From the NCBI RefSeq assembly GCF_900625025.1, contig NZ_LR130581.1, forward strand, positions 1 through 64,000: DNA of 64,000 nucleotides, in the 5' to 3' direction. Origin of the DNA: Lachnoclostridium sp. Marseille-P6806. GTDB taxonomy: Bacteria > Bacillota > Clostridia > Lachnospirales > Lachnospiraceae. Below, in pieces: positions 27,544-36,413 of the stretch; positions within the stretch are counted from its first letter, which is position 1, and the number at the start of each line of letters is the position of its first letter. Both the position numbers and the translations under genes were made by a program. The notes below the pieces were generated by a model. It had not been told where the DNA came from. It saw nothing but the letters and a program-made list of their open reading frames with translations, and did not search any database.

Positions 27544-30500
27544 TTACGAAATATCGCCGGGGAAGGTGCGTCTCTTATTCTGCCTTTCCCTCCTTTCCTG
27601 TTCGTACCTCAGCAGTATATAGCCCGCTGCCATGGCAGCCGTGCACAGCGCCGTCCCGCCAAGCAGATAAGGAAGTATGCCGTGCCCCCCCGTTGAGGGG
27701 AGCGTCACTCCGGTATTATTCACCACCTCGACCGCCTGATCCCGCATGACGGTGACAGAGGCCGTATCGCCCTGACTGAGCGTTGTCCCTCCCGCGGTGG
27801 TATTTTTGATAAGAACCGAATAGCCCTCATGGCCCGTCTCCGTAACGGTCGCCGTCGTACCCACGGGAACCCCTGGGAGCGTCACACTCTCCCCGTTCCG
27901 GAGGGAAAATGTCACATCTCCCGTAATCGAATCCACTGCATACAGCGCCGGGCTCGCCGTATCCGCCGGGAGGATCACCGTTCCGCCATCCGCATCCCGG
28001 AGCGTTATCTTGAACGGGAAGCTGCCCGCCCCGCCGCCGATGACCGTCTTCTTGACCGTAAGCGCCACCCTCGCCTGTTTCACCTCGGCAGAGACCGGTA
28101 CAGTATAAACCGGAGCCGGGATCGACGGTGTATTGTAGGCTGCGTCATTATAGTACACATCCCTGTCTCTGTTTCCCGAAAGGTTCAGCGTGACGGTGAT
28201 CCGGATCTTGGCGTAGGCCCCGACATTTGTCCCCTTGAAGTGCAAAAGAGTCGGCGTTGTCCCCGCGGGGAGCGTCAATGTCGTAACATGACCGGAAACA
28301 GATGCCACGGCCGCCGTATAGGACGATGTAAATCCGGGGTCGAATACCGCATCCTCATGCCCCTGCACGGAGGTTTCCGTCGTATAATCCAACGCATACT
28401 GCCCCGCCGCGTCATTCAGACGCTCCACCGTCACCGCACTCACTGTATAGCTCCCGTGAAAGCTGCTTCCCCTCTGGTCTCCGTTGTATGGCAGGAGATC
28501 AGCGATGTGCATCGTCGGGATCGCCACACTGCTGTTGTTAATGTAAGTGATCGTGTAGATCGCCGGCTTGTTGACATCGATTTCCGGCGTGACAATATTC
28601 TTCTGAATGGTCGCATTCTCCAGACGGAACACATGGATGGTCGCTGTGGAAAGATTGCCGTAAGAACCATGGAACGTCTTGCGGCTGTTGGTCGAAAAGA
28701 TGTTCGCCGTATTGGTAAGGGACTCTCCGTCCCGCACATCATACAGCGGATCGTCCACATTGCCGATCCGGGCACTGTAGTAGAGCCTGGGCATCTCCTG
28801 TCCGACCTGCACGTTGGTAAGGATCCATTTAAGCTGTGTTGAACCATCTCCGTTCGGCGTGATAGCCAGCGTTACATCGCCGACGGTTGCCGCCGAAACA
28901 GGCGCACCTGTAACGGTTCCGTTATCGGTAAGTGCCGTGCCACCCGTGACAGTTCCATGGCTCTTGCGGTCCGGCGGCTGACTGTATGTGCCGCCAAGGA
29001 CTGCGCTCCCGGGAACATAGCGCAGCCCCTTGGGCAGCGTATCCGTAACCGTCACAGTTGTCATCGCGACACCGGAAGTCGGAACATTGGAGGCATTCGC
29101 CATCACGCGGGGAGAGAGAACATAGTCCACGTTCCGTTCCCCGCTGTCGATGAAATAGCTGCTTCGCGGTGCACCGTCCTGCTCCTGCGCAACGCTCTTG
29201 GTAATTTGGGCATTTTCACCGATGACTTTGATGGTACTGCCTGAAAATGCCTCTCGGTATACATCGCGCTCAGCAACTACATATCCTGCAAGATAATATT
29301 TCTGCATCGTTGTGCCTATCTGCGAAATATCATATTGCTGATCAAATGACGACAGAACATGCTTGAAAAAGCCAACTTTTTCCGTGTAAACAGAATAATC
29401 AGGAATTTGATTGGGGTTGGTATAACTATGAATATAATTTGTGGCTTTTGGAAGCACGGCACTGGTTTCGCGCGAAGTCGTAATGTTTGTTGCATATGAC
29501 CGGCTCTCTAAAATCAGCTCCTGTATGGAATCTACGGGCGCAGATTCCTTTACCATCATCTTTATCCATGGCTGAAAAACTATATTGCCGTTGGTATCCT
29601 CCAGTACCGGCAGTCCCGCCGGATTCCTGATTTCCAGCCATACGCCTACACATGTTGCCCCTGCTGCCTCCAACGCACTGAGGGATGTATAAACCCGAAG
29701 ATTTCCGCTTTCATGCATATTGGTTGTCAGCATCTCTTCTCTGTTAATCCATGTCGTCCCATCCGCTTTGGCCACATATAATGTTCTGATGTTTAAATTC
29801 ACACTATTCGCATTAGCTGCAATCAAATCTGTATTTGTGAAATGGGCCCCTGCCGCATCCGGGCTGATGCCGTCTGTGAATTTAATAAAAAAATCCGCAC
29901 AATATAATTTGGAATTGTATGTACTCTGATGCCACAAAGCAGTAACAAATGGTGTTTCTTTCACATATGCTGCCGCCGAGGAATTGATAGTTCCAATTCC
30001 GATTGCCTGAATAAAATCCCCGTTTGGTACATTATTAAAAAACAGACGCGCCCGATTGTCTGACGTACCGGTTTCCGATTTATCCGTATCGGCATCTGCC
30101 ACCGAAGTCCCATTGATTGTAATCATGTCAGCAATGTCACAGAAAGAAGTGTATTTGCCAGGCTCAGTCAACTCTCCCGTCGGATAGAACACCTGTATCA
30201 CGCCACTGGCAAGAAGCGCCTCTGAACTGTTAAAGGCGGACGCCATAGTCGCCGAATGGGTCGGAAATATGTAGTCCGAATCAATTCCGATAAAATCTAT
30301 TTTGATTCCCTGCCCGGATACCTTAGCCGCCGTCATATTGCCGGACTTGAAAACCGCATTTTTCTCATTTCCCAAGCTTCTGTCAGAATAGGGCAGCTGG
30401 TTTCTTCCTGACGAAACGTTCGTATCAACGTTCAAAAAAGGCGCACACAGATCCCGTCCCTGTAATCCATTACCGGAGTTTGTCACAAGCGCATATTCCC

Positions 30501-33078
30501 ACATTTCCGGACCATCAGAGACATAGGATGAGAGCAACGATCCATCCTTATAAAACTGCGGCTGCACATAGAACGAGACAGATTGCAGATCCACATAGAT
30601 TCCCCGCAGTCCCTTGGCACTGTCTGTACTCACGGCAGATATATATATCCCACAATCCACAAGCTGGCCGACTGTGCCGCTGCCAAGTTGTCCTGTATTC
30701 GTGTCAAGCTTAATGTTCTTCACAATATTGATCGGCCGGATGGAAACGTTATAATGCGCCGCCGCACTGACAGTTACGGCCCCCGGTGTAATACTCTTTG
30801 CCTTCGGCTTATCCAGCCACAGTTTGAAAGAAGGCTCCACCATGCTCCCATTTGGCATCCCCTTGACCGCCACAGCAAGCTTCAGCGTACCGGTGGCCGG
30901 GATGGCAAAATCATGATCCCCCGCATCCATGGCATAGCAGCCCGTAAGCGTCTGGCTTGCGCCGTGATCTGTAATCGCCGCATCTTTCATCCACGGCATG
31001 GCACCCAGATCGAAGGCCGCTTTCTCCTTAGATAAGGGAAGAACCGCCTCCACGTACAACTTTCCTTTCCGGTAACCGGAAAAGACCCCCTGATATTTAT
31101 CCGTCAGGTTCAGCGTGTAGCCGACATTATAGAAAATCGTATCAAAGGAACGCACGATGTCGTTGAGCGAGCTGGAATCATTCCCCGGCGCATTATCCGC
31201 ATCCCACGGAGCCGTGCCCGTGACCATCCTGCAGTTCACCGCCGTCACCTCACCGGTGTTCGCCACATAGCTTTCACCCACTCCGCCCGCTGGTGCGTCG
31301 GTCACGCCGATCACCAGCTCACTTCCATCGGAAAACGTGATTATCAGCCTCTCTTCGGTATTAAAAGCTTTCCGGGAGATCAGCTTCCACCCCTCCCCGG
31401 TTTCTTCCGCCGAGATAAGCGCGGGATCGCTGAATGTGACACCGATCACAGAACCGGTATCACGGTCGATATTCAGACTCTCGAACAGTTCAGAAAGAAG
31501 CAGCTCGTCCTTGCCGAGGATACTGTAATCGTACTCTCCGTAATGGAAATCCACGGTAAAGGTGACTCCGTAAAGCGAAAAATGATCCGTCTCTAAAAAG
31601 ATTTCTCCGTTTCTGTCCGTCGTGCCCGACATGTCCTCCGCCGTTTTATTCCCCGTATCCACATGGAATACCTGTGCATCGGCTTTCGGTGCCTCAATTC
31701 CCGCAAAGGAAACAGTGACCGCTCCCTCCGGCTGCACTTCTTCTTTCCCACGCAGCACACGGATGTCAAAGAGCAAAGTCTCCCGCCGCACGCTCTTCTT
31801 ATCTTCCGCTCCTGCCTCCGACTCAATCAGACGCTTCGCCGCAGCGTCCTGTGTCTCAGAAACAGACAAAGAGAGCTCCCTCCCGGCCGCGTCGAACGAA
31901 GCCGCAGGCGCCCGCAGCGTGATCGTCACACCGTCCCCGGCTTTCGCCTGAAGCACGATCTCCTCTTTCTTCTCCGCTTTTCCCTCTTTCTCTGCTTTCT
32001 CCTCCTGCTTTCGCGGAGCATCCGGGTTTTCCGGAAGCCGCCCGTAGCAAAGGATCGAAGAATTCGAAAGATCATAGCGGCGGCTCACCACACGATCCCC
32101 CGCATTTCCCTCGATCACCTGCACCGCTTCCGGAACTCCGCTCTCATCCCTCTCTGCTTCCCATACAAGACCTACATGGTCTGCCTCTCCCGAGCCGTCA
32201 CGATCAAAAAATACGAGATCCCCCCGCTCCGGTCCCTCGGCAGCCGAAAAGCACAGCCCTTTCGCTTCCAGCGCATCCACCCAGCGCGGGCAGCTTGAGT
32301 CAAAGGGAAAAAGTGCGGGATCCACGCCTGCATAATGCAGGCAGAATGAACAGAACATCGCACACCAGTTGCCGTATCGATCCCCATACCAGTCGCCGTA
32401 CCGGGTATAACCCCGCCGCTCCCCTCTCTCGTCATAGATGAAATTCCGCGTGCTCTCGGCATAACCAAGCTGCATGTCAGCAACAGCCAGCACATCCTCT
32501 GCCCAGTTTCCGCTCCGATGTATGCCGCAGAACAAGGATTCCCACGCTTCCTGTGATTCCACATCCGCTGTCGGATCCCCCTCCGCAAGGAGCTCTTCCT
32601 CTTTTTTCTCCTCTTCTTCCTCGGTCTCCGGTTCCTCCGTGATCCCCTCTCCGGCCTCTTCCTCTGACTCCTCCGTGTCCGGATAGCAGGACGGCGTGTG
32701 CACATGCTCCTCCTTTCCGCAGAGCAGGATGCGTTCCGTCGAGTAGCAGTTCTCGTCATGCGTATGGCCCGGCATCTCCTCAAGACCGCAGGAAAGCTGC
32801 CCCTCCTCGTCACAGCAGCTCCCGTCATGCATATGACCCGGGGTCTCCTCGAGATCACAGGAAAGGTACATCCTCTCCTCATAGCATGCTTCGCTGTGCA
32901 CATGCTCCTCCCGGCCACAGACCGAAGTATGCTCCATCGTGATTGCCGGAAGAATCAGCGCATAGGTTGTCACAAAAACAACGACCGCCGAAAGCACACT
33001 GACGCAGCGCCGCCAGCACTTTCTTCGGCCGCGCTGCGCTCTGATTTCCTCCGTCCGCCGCTTTACTGCCTTATCCAT
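27544..33078 (-). CDS. Giant LPXTG pilus tip protein with CHAP amidase domain
   Basis: 1844 aa. N-terminal membrane/signal segment (VSVLSAVVVFVTTYALIL), then four to five His/Cys repeats of the type C-G-x-E-E-H-x-H-x-x-x-C-Y at about residues 52-130, an acidic linker, a CHAP domain (about 195-345; cysteine in NWCAMFC, about C237, histidine in ADHVGLV, about H300), a long beta-rich region with Cna-B-like and DUF11-like domains, and the sorting signal LPSTGG at about 1793 with a basic tail. It is the largest subunit and the first structural gene of the operon, so a tip adhesin with wall-hydrolysing activity is likely. Whether CHAP is active cannot be told from sequence. Confidence 0.9.
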   Translation of the reverse strand: MDKAVKRRTEEIRAQRGRRKCWRRCVSVLSAVVVFVTTYALILPAITMEHTSVCGREEHVHSEACYEERMYLSCDLEETPGHMHDGSCCDEEGQLSCGLEEMPGHTHDENCYSTERILLCGKEEHVHTPSCYPDTEESEEEAGEGITEEPETEEEEEKKEEELLAEGDPTADVESQEAWESLFCGIHRSGNWAEDVLAVADMQLGYAESTRNFIYDERGERRGYTRYGDWYGDRYGNWCAMFCSFCLHYAGVDPALFPFDSSCPRWVDALEAKGLCFSAAEGPERGDLVFFDRDGSGEADHVGLVWEAERDESGVPEAVQVIEGNAGDRVVSRRYDLSNSSILCYGRLPENPDAPRKQEEKAEKEGKAEKKEEIVLQAKAGDGVTITLRAPAASFDAAGRELSLSVSETQDAAAKRLIESEAGAEDKKSVRRETLLFDIRVLRGKEEVQPEGAVTVSFAGIEAPKADAQVFHVDTGNKTAEDMSGTTDRNGEIFLETDHFSLYGVTFTVDFHYGEYDYSILGKDELLLSELFESLNIDRDTGSVIGVTFSDPALISAEETGEGWKLISRKAFNTEERLIITFSDGSELVIGVTDAPAGGVGESYVANTGEVTAVNCRMVTGTAPWDADNAPGNDSSSLNDIVRSFDTIFYNVGYTLNLTDKYQGVFSGYRKGKLYVEAVLPLSKEKAAFDLGAMPWMKDAAITDHGASQTLTGCYAMDAGDHDFAIPATGTLKLAVAVKGMPNGSMVEPSFKLWLDKPKAKSITPGAVTVSAAAHYNVSIRPINIVKNIKLDTNTGQLGSGTVGQLVDCGIYISAVSTDSAKGLRGIYVDLQSVSFYVQPQFYKDGSLLSSYVSDGPEMWEYALVTNSGNGLQGRDLCAPFLNVDTNVSSGRNQLPYSDRSLGNEKNAVFKSGNMTAAKVSGQGIKIDFIGIDSDYIFPTHSATMASAFNSSEALLASGVIQVFYPTGELTEPGKYTSFCDIADMITINGTSVADADTDKSETGTSDNRARLFFNNVPNGDFIQAIGIGTINSSAAAYVKETPFVTALWHQSTYNSKLYCADFFIKFTDGISPDAAGAHFTNTDLIAANANSVNLNIRTLYVAKADGTTWINREEMLTTNMHESGNLRVYTSLSALEAAGATCVGVWLEIRNPAGLPVLEDTNGNIVFQPWIKMMVKESAPVDSIQELILESRSYATNITTSRETSAVLPKATNYIHSYTNPNQIPDYSVYTEKVGFFKHVLSSFDQQYDISQIGTTMQKYYLAGYVVAERDVYREAFSGSTIKVIGENAQITKSVAQEQDGAPRSSYFIDSGERNVDYVLSPRVMANASNVPTSGVAMTTVTVTDTLPKGLRYVPGSAVLGGTYSQPPDRKSHGTVTGGTALTDNGTVTGAPVSAATVGDVTLAITPNGDGSTQLKWILTNVQVGQEMPRLYYSARIGNVDDPLYDVRDGESLTNTANIFSTNSRKTFHGSYGNLSTATIHVFRLENATIQKNIVTPEIDVNKPAIYTITYINNSSVAIPTMHIADLLPYNGDQRGSSFHGSYTVSAVTVERLNDAAGQYALDYTTETSVQGHEDAVFDPGFTSSYTAAVASVSGHVTTLTLPAGTTPTLLHFKGTNVGAYAKIRITVTLNLSGNRDRDVYYNDAAYNTPSIPAPVYTVPVSAEVKQARVALTVKKTVIGGGAGSFPFKITLRDADGGTVILPADTASPALYAVDSITGDVTFSLRNGESVTLPGVPVGTTATVTETGHEGYSVLIKNTTAGGTTLSQGDTASVTVMRDQAVEVVNNTGVTLPSTGGHGILPYLLGGTALCTAAMAAGYILLRYEQERRERQNKRRTFPGDIS

Positions 33079-33081
33079 CCC

Positions 33082-33714
33082 TTAAAATCTCCCGTTCTGT
33101 CCGTCCCCGACCCCGCCGAAATGCGACAGCGGCCAGACGCGGAACACGATACGGCCCACAATCTGTTCTTCCGCGATGCATCCCACCGCGGTATTCCGGC
33201 TGTCCGCCGATGTCGAGCGGTGATCTCCCATGACAAAGTAACGTTCATCCGGTACCTGATAGGGAAGACCAATGTTGACATCTCCCAGCGCTTTATCCAT
33301 AAGATACGGCTCCTCGAGCATCTCTCCGTCGACATACACGGTGCCCTCACCGTCGATATCCACCCACTGCCCCGGTCCTGCGATCACACGCTTAACAAGG
33401 AGTTTATTCCCCACGTACAGACCGACGATATCCCCGGTCCGAAAGCTACTTCCCTTCAGCGAAACAACGATCTCTCCCTCACAGAGGGTCGGAGTCATGG
33501 ACTTACCATAGATGCGCAACACCGGCAGCCAGATTGTCGCGACCAGCACCGATACCGCCGCCACCACCACAAGAGAAAAAAGGGTGCTGCGCAAGGTCGC
33601 ATGATACCGGCGGGCATCCTGCTCCCTCCGCAGTGCTTCCTCCGCCTCTCCGGACGTCGGGAGTATGACAACGGTTCCTCTCTGTTTCATACGCTCCTTT
33701 TGTCCACTCCTCAT
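33082..33714 (-). CDS. Pilus-operon signal peptidase I
   Basis: 210 aa. One N-terminal membrane span (LFSLVVVAAVSVLVATIWLP), catalytic serine in GKSMTPTLCEG, lysine in LLVKRVIAGPGQ, and the box E segment PDERYFVMGDHRSTSADSR. Such dedicated signal peptidases in pilus clusters (SipA/LepB-like) may act as chaperones for pilins; here both catalytic residues are present. Start at ATG 33714, which overlaps the upstream stop as ATGA, showing translational coupling. Three bases separate it from the tip protein. Confidence 0.93.
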   Translation of the reverse strand: MRSGQKERMKQRGTVVILPTSGEAEEALRREQDARRYHATLRSTLFSLVVVAAVSVLVATIWLPVLRIYGKSMTPTLCEGEIVVSLKGSSFRTGDIVGLYVGNKLLVKRVIAGPGQWVDIDGEGTVYVDGEMLEEPYLMDKALGDVNIGLPYQVPDERYFVMGDHRSTSADSRNTAVGCIAEEQIVGRIVFRVWPLSHFGGVGDGQNGRF

Positions 33715-34253
33715 GACTGCGTCTGCTTTTCAGCAAGAAGCCCTACAAACTCCCTGAGCCCCTGCCGCTCGTGATACAGTGCCTCCAGACGAGACGACAG
33801 ATCGCTCCAGTACCGCTCTGCCTCCTCCCGACTTCGCTCATTTTGTCTCTGTGCCTCCAGGCGAATCCCCTCGGCCTCCTGCTTTGCCTCCGCAAGAATT
33901 GCCTCCGCTTTCTTCTGTGCATCCGAGATCAACTGCAGTGAAAGCGAGCGCTGGTCCCTGCTCAGACGCTCGATATTCTCCTTATACTGAACCACCGCCT
34001 GCTCCGCATCCGCAAAGATATGACTGAGCTGCAACGACGCCTCCGCGATATTCCCCGCATCCTGAAGCGCGATCCGCCGCTCGTTCCGCTCCGTTTCCAA
34101 CGCGGAAAGTTGTTCTTCCTGCTCCTCGAGCTTCTTCGACTGGAGGAATATCACCTCCAGCAGCTCCGCGCGGCTGTACTCCCGAAGCTTCCCCGACGGT
34201 TCCCTTGCTGGGCCTGCAACGACAGCCAGCGTCCGATGTTTCCGTTTCATCAT
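33711..34253 (-). CDS. Coiled-coil protein, first gene of the pilus operon
   Basis: 180 aa from ATG 34253 (MMKRKHRTLAVV). A motif LREYSRAELLEVIFLQSKKLE resembles the N-terminal lipid/polar-binding part of DivIVA/GpsB-like proteins, followed by a long heptad-rich coiled coil (about residues 45-175) ending EFVGLLAEKQTQS. Similar proteins head pilus operons in Lachnospiraceae and may place the assembly machinery, but the function is unknown. An earlier in-frame start at 34442 is rejected because it would read across the inverted repeat and lacks conserved sequence. Confidence 0.75.
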   Translation of the reverse strand: MMKRKHRTLAVVAGPAREPSGKLREYSRAELLEVIFLQSKKLEEQEEQLSALETERNERRIALQDAGNIAEASLQLSHIFADAEQAVVQYKENIERLSRDQRSLSLQLISDAQKKAEAILAEAKQEAEGIRLEAQRQNERSREEAERYWSDLSSRLEALYHERQGLREFVGLLAEKQTQS

Positions 34254-34360
34254 TTTCCCTTTTTGTTTTCCATTCCCGAAAGAAACATAGCTGAAAGCTT
34301 CCGAAACAGCCAAAGTTCCATCGCTTTCATCTTTTCCCTGTTCTTCTGCGGTGTGCCAGC

Positions 34361-34394
34361 GCAATACCACATAATAAGAATTATGTGGTATTGC
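34361..34394. repeat. Left inverted-repeat site of the candidate invertible segment
   Basis: Palindrome with arms TACCACATAAT and ATTATGTGGTA around the centre AAGA (34365-34390); the symmetry extends to 34361-34394. The same 26 bases occur in exact reverse orientation at 36376-36401, where the centre reads TCTT. Only the central four bases give the site a direction. It lies between the pilus operon start and the regulator start, so it may be a recombination site, an operator, or both. Confidence 0.8.
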
Positions 34395-34466
34395 AGCGTC
34401 TTCTGTCTGGAAGCGCCGGTCCGCTGGCCTCTTTGCACACAAAGTGCACAGGAAGGGGAGACCGTC

Positions 34467-36215
34467 ATGACCTTTTCAGAAATACTGAACCAATACATCG
34501 AAGAACTCGGCAGCAGTGCCAGAAGACTGGCCGGGACCTGCGGCTGCTCCGAGGCGGCTCTCAGCCGCTATCGAAACGGACACCGCCTGCCGGACGAAGC
34601 TGCACTTCGCCGACTTGCGGCGGGTATTGCACGGTTAGCCGCAGAAAGACAGCTCACAGCGCTTTCCTGGGAGCGCGTGTATGATGAACTTTCTCAGGCT
34701 TCTCAAAAGGCAGGTGAGAACTTCCCGTATGAGATCCTGCGCGTCCGTCTCTCCCTCCTTGTCCGGGAATTGGACATCCGTCTGGGAGAGCTCGCTCTTT
34801 ACTGCAGCATAGACAAGTCATTCCTTTCCCGCATCTGCTCCGGGAAAAGACGGCCGCACGAACCAGAATGGGTCATCGACCGGGTTTCCCGCTATGTCGT
34901 GCACAGCTATACTGGAGAGGGCGACAGGAGGAGGGTCTTTGCGCTTATCGGGTATCATAGCACCTGTTCTGCGGATGAGGATGCATATCGGGAAATGCTC
35001 GCTGCCTGGCTTTCAGGGAAGAAAAGGACAGGCAAAACGGCCGTCTTCACGCCGCCGGAGCATCACGCGGTCTTTGCTCCAGAGGAGTTTTTCTGCGCAC
35101 GCTTGTTTGGAACAGAGGCGCTTCTTCCGTTCCCCTTGTCGTTCCCTTCTATAAAAAGCTACCATGGCACACCGGGCATGGAGCAGGGGCTCGTGGAGTT
35201 TCTCCAGGCGACGGTTTCCGCAAAATCCCGGCAGGATATCGTGCTGTACGGCGATCACCCGATGGAACACTGCCTCGGCAGTCCTGAATTCCTCGGCCAG
35301 TGGATGCAGGGGATGGCCGCTCTCCTCCGAAAAGGACTTCACGTCCATGTGATCCATCATATCGGCCGGCCTTTTTCTGAGTTGCTTCCGGGCCTTGAGG
35401 CATGGCTTCCTCTCTACATGACCGGTCGGCTTTCCGGCTACTACCTTGACGGACCGAAAGAAAAACTTTTTTCTCATCTGCTTCTGGTTTCCGGCGGTGC
35501 GACGTTCTCCGGCAATGTCATGCCCGACTGCCCGGAGAGCGGGCACTACACGCTCTGCAGAACAGGTACTGATGTCGCGTGCGGCCGCTTCCGGGCCAAT
35601 CACCTCCTGCGGCACTCCCATCTTCTCATGGATATCTGCGAGGAAAGCTGCGCCGAGGCGCTCGAAAGGCTTCTTCAGCAGGAAATGGCTTCCTCCGCCC
35701 CCTGCCGGCGGCTTCTGACCGCGCCCCCAGTCCATACCATCAGCGACCATCTTCTCGAAAAGCTCCTTGCCCGCAGTCATATCACCCCGGACATGGCGGA
35801 ACCCATCCGGGCATATGTCCGGGCATCGAGAAAAAGGATACGGCATCTCTTAAAGCGCAGCACACTTGAAGAAATCATCTCCCTGTGGTCTCCGGAGGAA
35901 TATACCCGCGCCCCCGTCCCGCTCTCCCTTATCTATCTCTCCGGCGGAACCGACGTGTACTACAGCTACGAGGAATACCGGGAACATCTCCGGGAAACCG
36001 AGGCATTTGCCGCTCATTGCAAAGGGTATCAGCTCACATTTGACCGGACCCCCTGTCTCCGGAACATCCAGATCACGCTCCGTCCAGGGGAATATGCCGT
36101 CATCTCAAGGAACAGAGCGCCGAATCTTCACCTTGTACTGCACCATCCGCGACTGCTTGAGGCGATCGGTCGTCTTATGGACAGCAAAAAGCCTGAACGC
36201 ATGTTCAGGCTCTGA
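34467..36215 (+). CDS. Large regulator with two N-terminal HTH domains
   Basis: 582 aa. Two successive helix-turn-helix segments: ARRLAGTCGCSEAALSRYRN (about residues 19-38) and GELALYCSIDKSFLSRICSG (about 106-125), both Xre-like. The rest (150-582) is a mixed alpha/beta sensor-like part with blocks such as DIVLYGDHPMEHCLGSPEFL and VHVIHHIGRPFSELLPGLEA; I recognise no named family. ATG at 34467 follows GGAAGGGGAG. It is divergent from the pilus operon and lies wholly within the two inverted sites, next to a tyrosine recombinase. Probable job: control of the pilus operon (inference). Confidence 0.8.
   Translation: MTFSEILNQYIEELGSSARRLAGTCGCSEAALSRYRNGHRLPDEAALRRLAAGIARLAAERQLTALSWERVYDELSQASQKAGENFPYEILRVRLSLLVRELDIRLGELALYCSIDKSFLSRICSGKRRPHEPEWVIDRVSRYVVHSYTGEGDRRRVFALIGYHSTCSADEDAYREMLAAWLSGKKRTGKTAVFTPPEHHAVFAPEEFFCARLFGTEALLPFPLSFPSIKSYHGTPGMEQGLVEFLQATVSAKSRQDIVLYGDHPMEHCLGSPEFLGQWMQGMAALLRKGLHVHVIHHIGRPFSELLPGLEAWLPLYMTGRLSGYYLDGPKEKLFSHLLLVSGGATFSGNVMPDCPESGHYTLCRTGTDVACGRFRANHLLRHSHLLMDICEESCAEALERLLQQEMASSAPCRRLLTAPPVHTISDHLLEKLLARSHITPDMAEPIRAYVRASRKRIRHLLKRSTLEEIISLWSPEEYTRAPVPLSLIYLSGGTDVYYSYEEYREHLRETEAFAAHCKGYQLTFDRTPCLRNIQITLRPGEYAVISRNRAPNLHLVLHHPRLLEAIGRLMDSKKPERMFRL
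36185..36211 (-). terminator. Intrinsic terminator of the recombinase transcript, inside the regulator 3' end
   Basis: AGCCTGAAC (36190-36198) pairs with GTTCAGGCT (36203-36211) over GCAT. The minus strand continues with TTTTTG, the plus strand has no T-run, so it stops leftward transcripts from the recombinase gene. It lies in the last codons of the regulator and would reverse its direction if the segment inverts. Confidence 0.75.
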
Positions 36216-36263
36216 TTGCCGCAGGAGGCAACGGCTTCTATGCAGAGTTGCCGCAGGAGGCAA
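36216..36263 (+). repeat. Two copies of a 16-bp self-complementary repeat
   Basis: TTGCCGCAGGAGGCAA occurs at 36216-36231 and 36248-36263, period 32. Each copy can pair TTGCC with GGCAA and holds a CAGGAGG like a ribosome site. A TATAAT hexamer follows at 36284-36289. Their place just inside the right inverted site means they would come to lie upstream of the pilus operon after inversion. Role unknown. Confidence 0.55.
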
Positions 36264-36375
36264 TGAAAATTACCGAAAAATCGTATAATATAGCATTATA
36301 GTTTCGTTTTTTGTTCGTGGTTTGCCGGGCAAAACATTTCTCAAGGAACGTCTTCATGGTTCTGATTCTGTCGTT

Positions 36376-36401
36376 TACCACATAATTCTTATTATGTGGT
36401 A
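36376..36401. repeat. Right inverted-repeat site of the candidate invertible segment
   Basis: Arms TACCACATAAT and ATTATGTGGTA around TCTT, the exact reverse complement of the site at 34365-34390. It is 12 bases downstream of the recombinase stop and about 160 bases downstream of the regulator stop, i.e. between two convergent gene ends, a place where a promoter operator would be unusual but a recombination site is typical. Confidence 0.8.
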
Positions 36402-36413
36402 CATACCTGGCCG

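Noticed and set aside
34365-36401. Reading the two palindromes as ordinary terminators
   Set aside because: No T-runs follow and the sites are identical in inverted orientation; operator or recombination site fits better.
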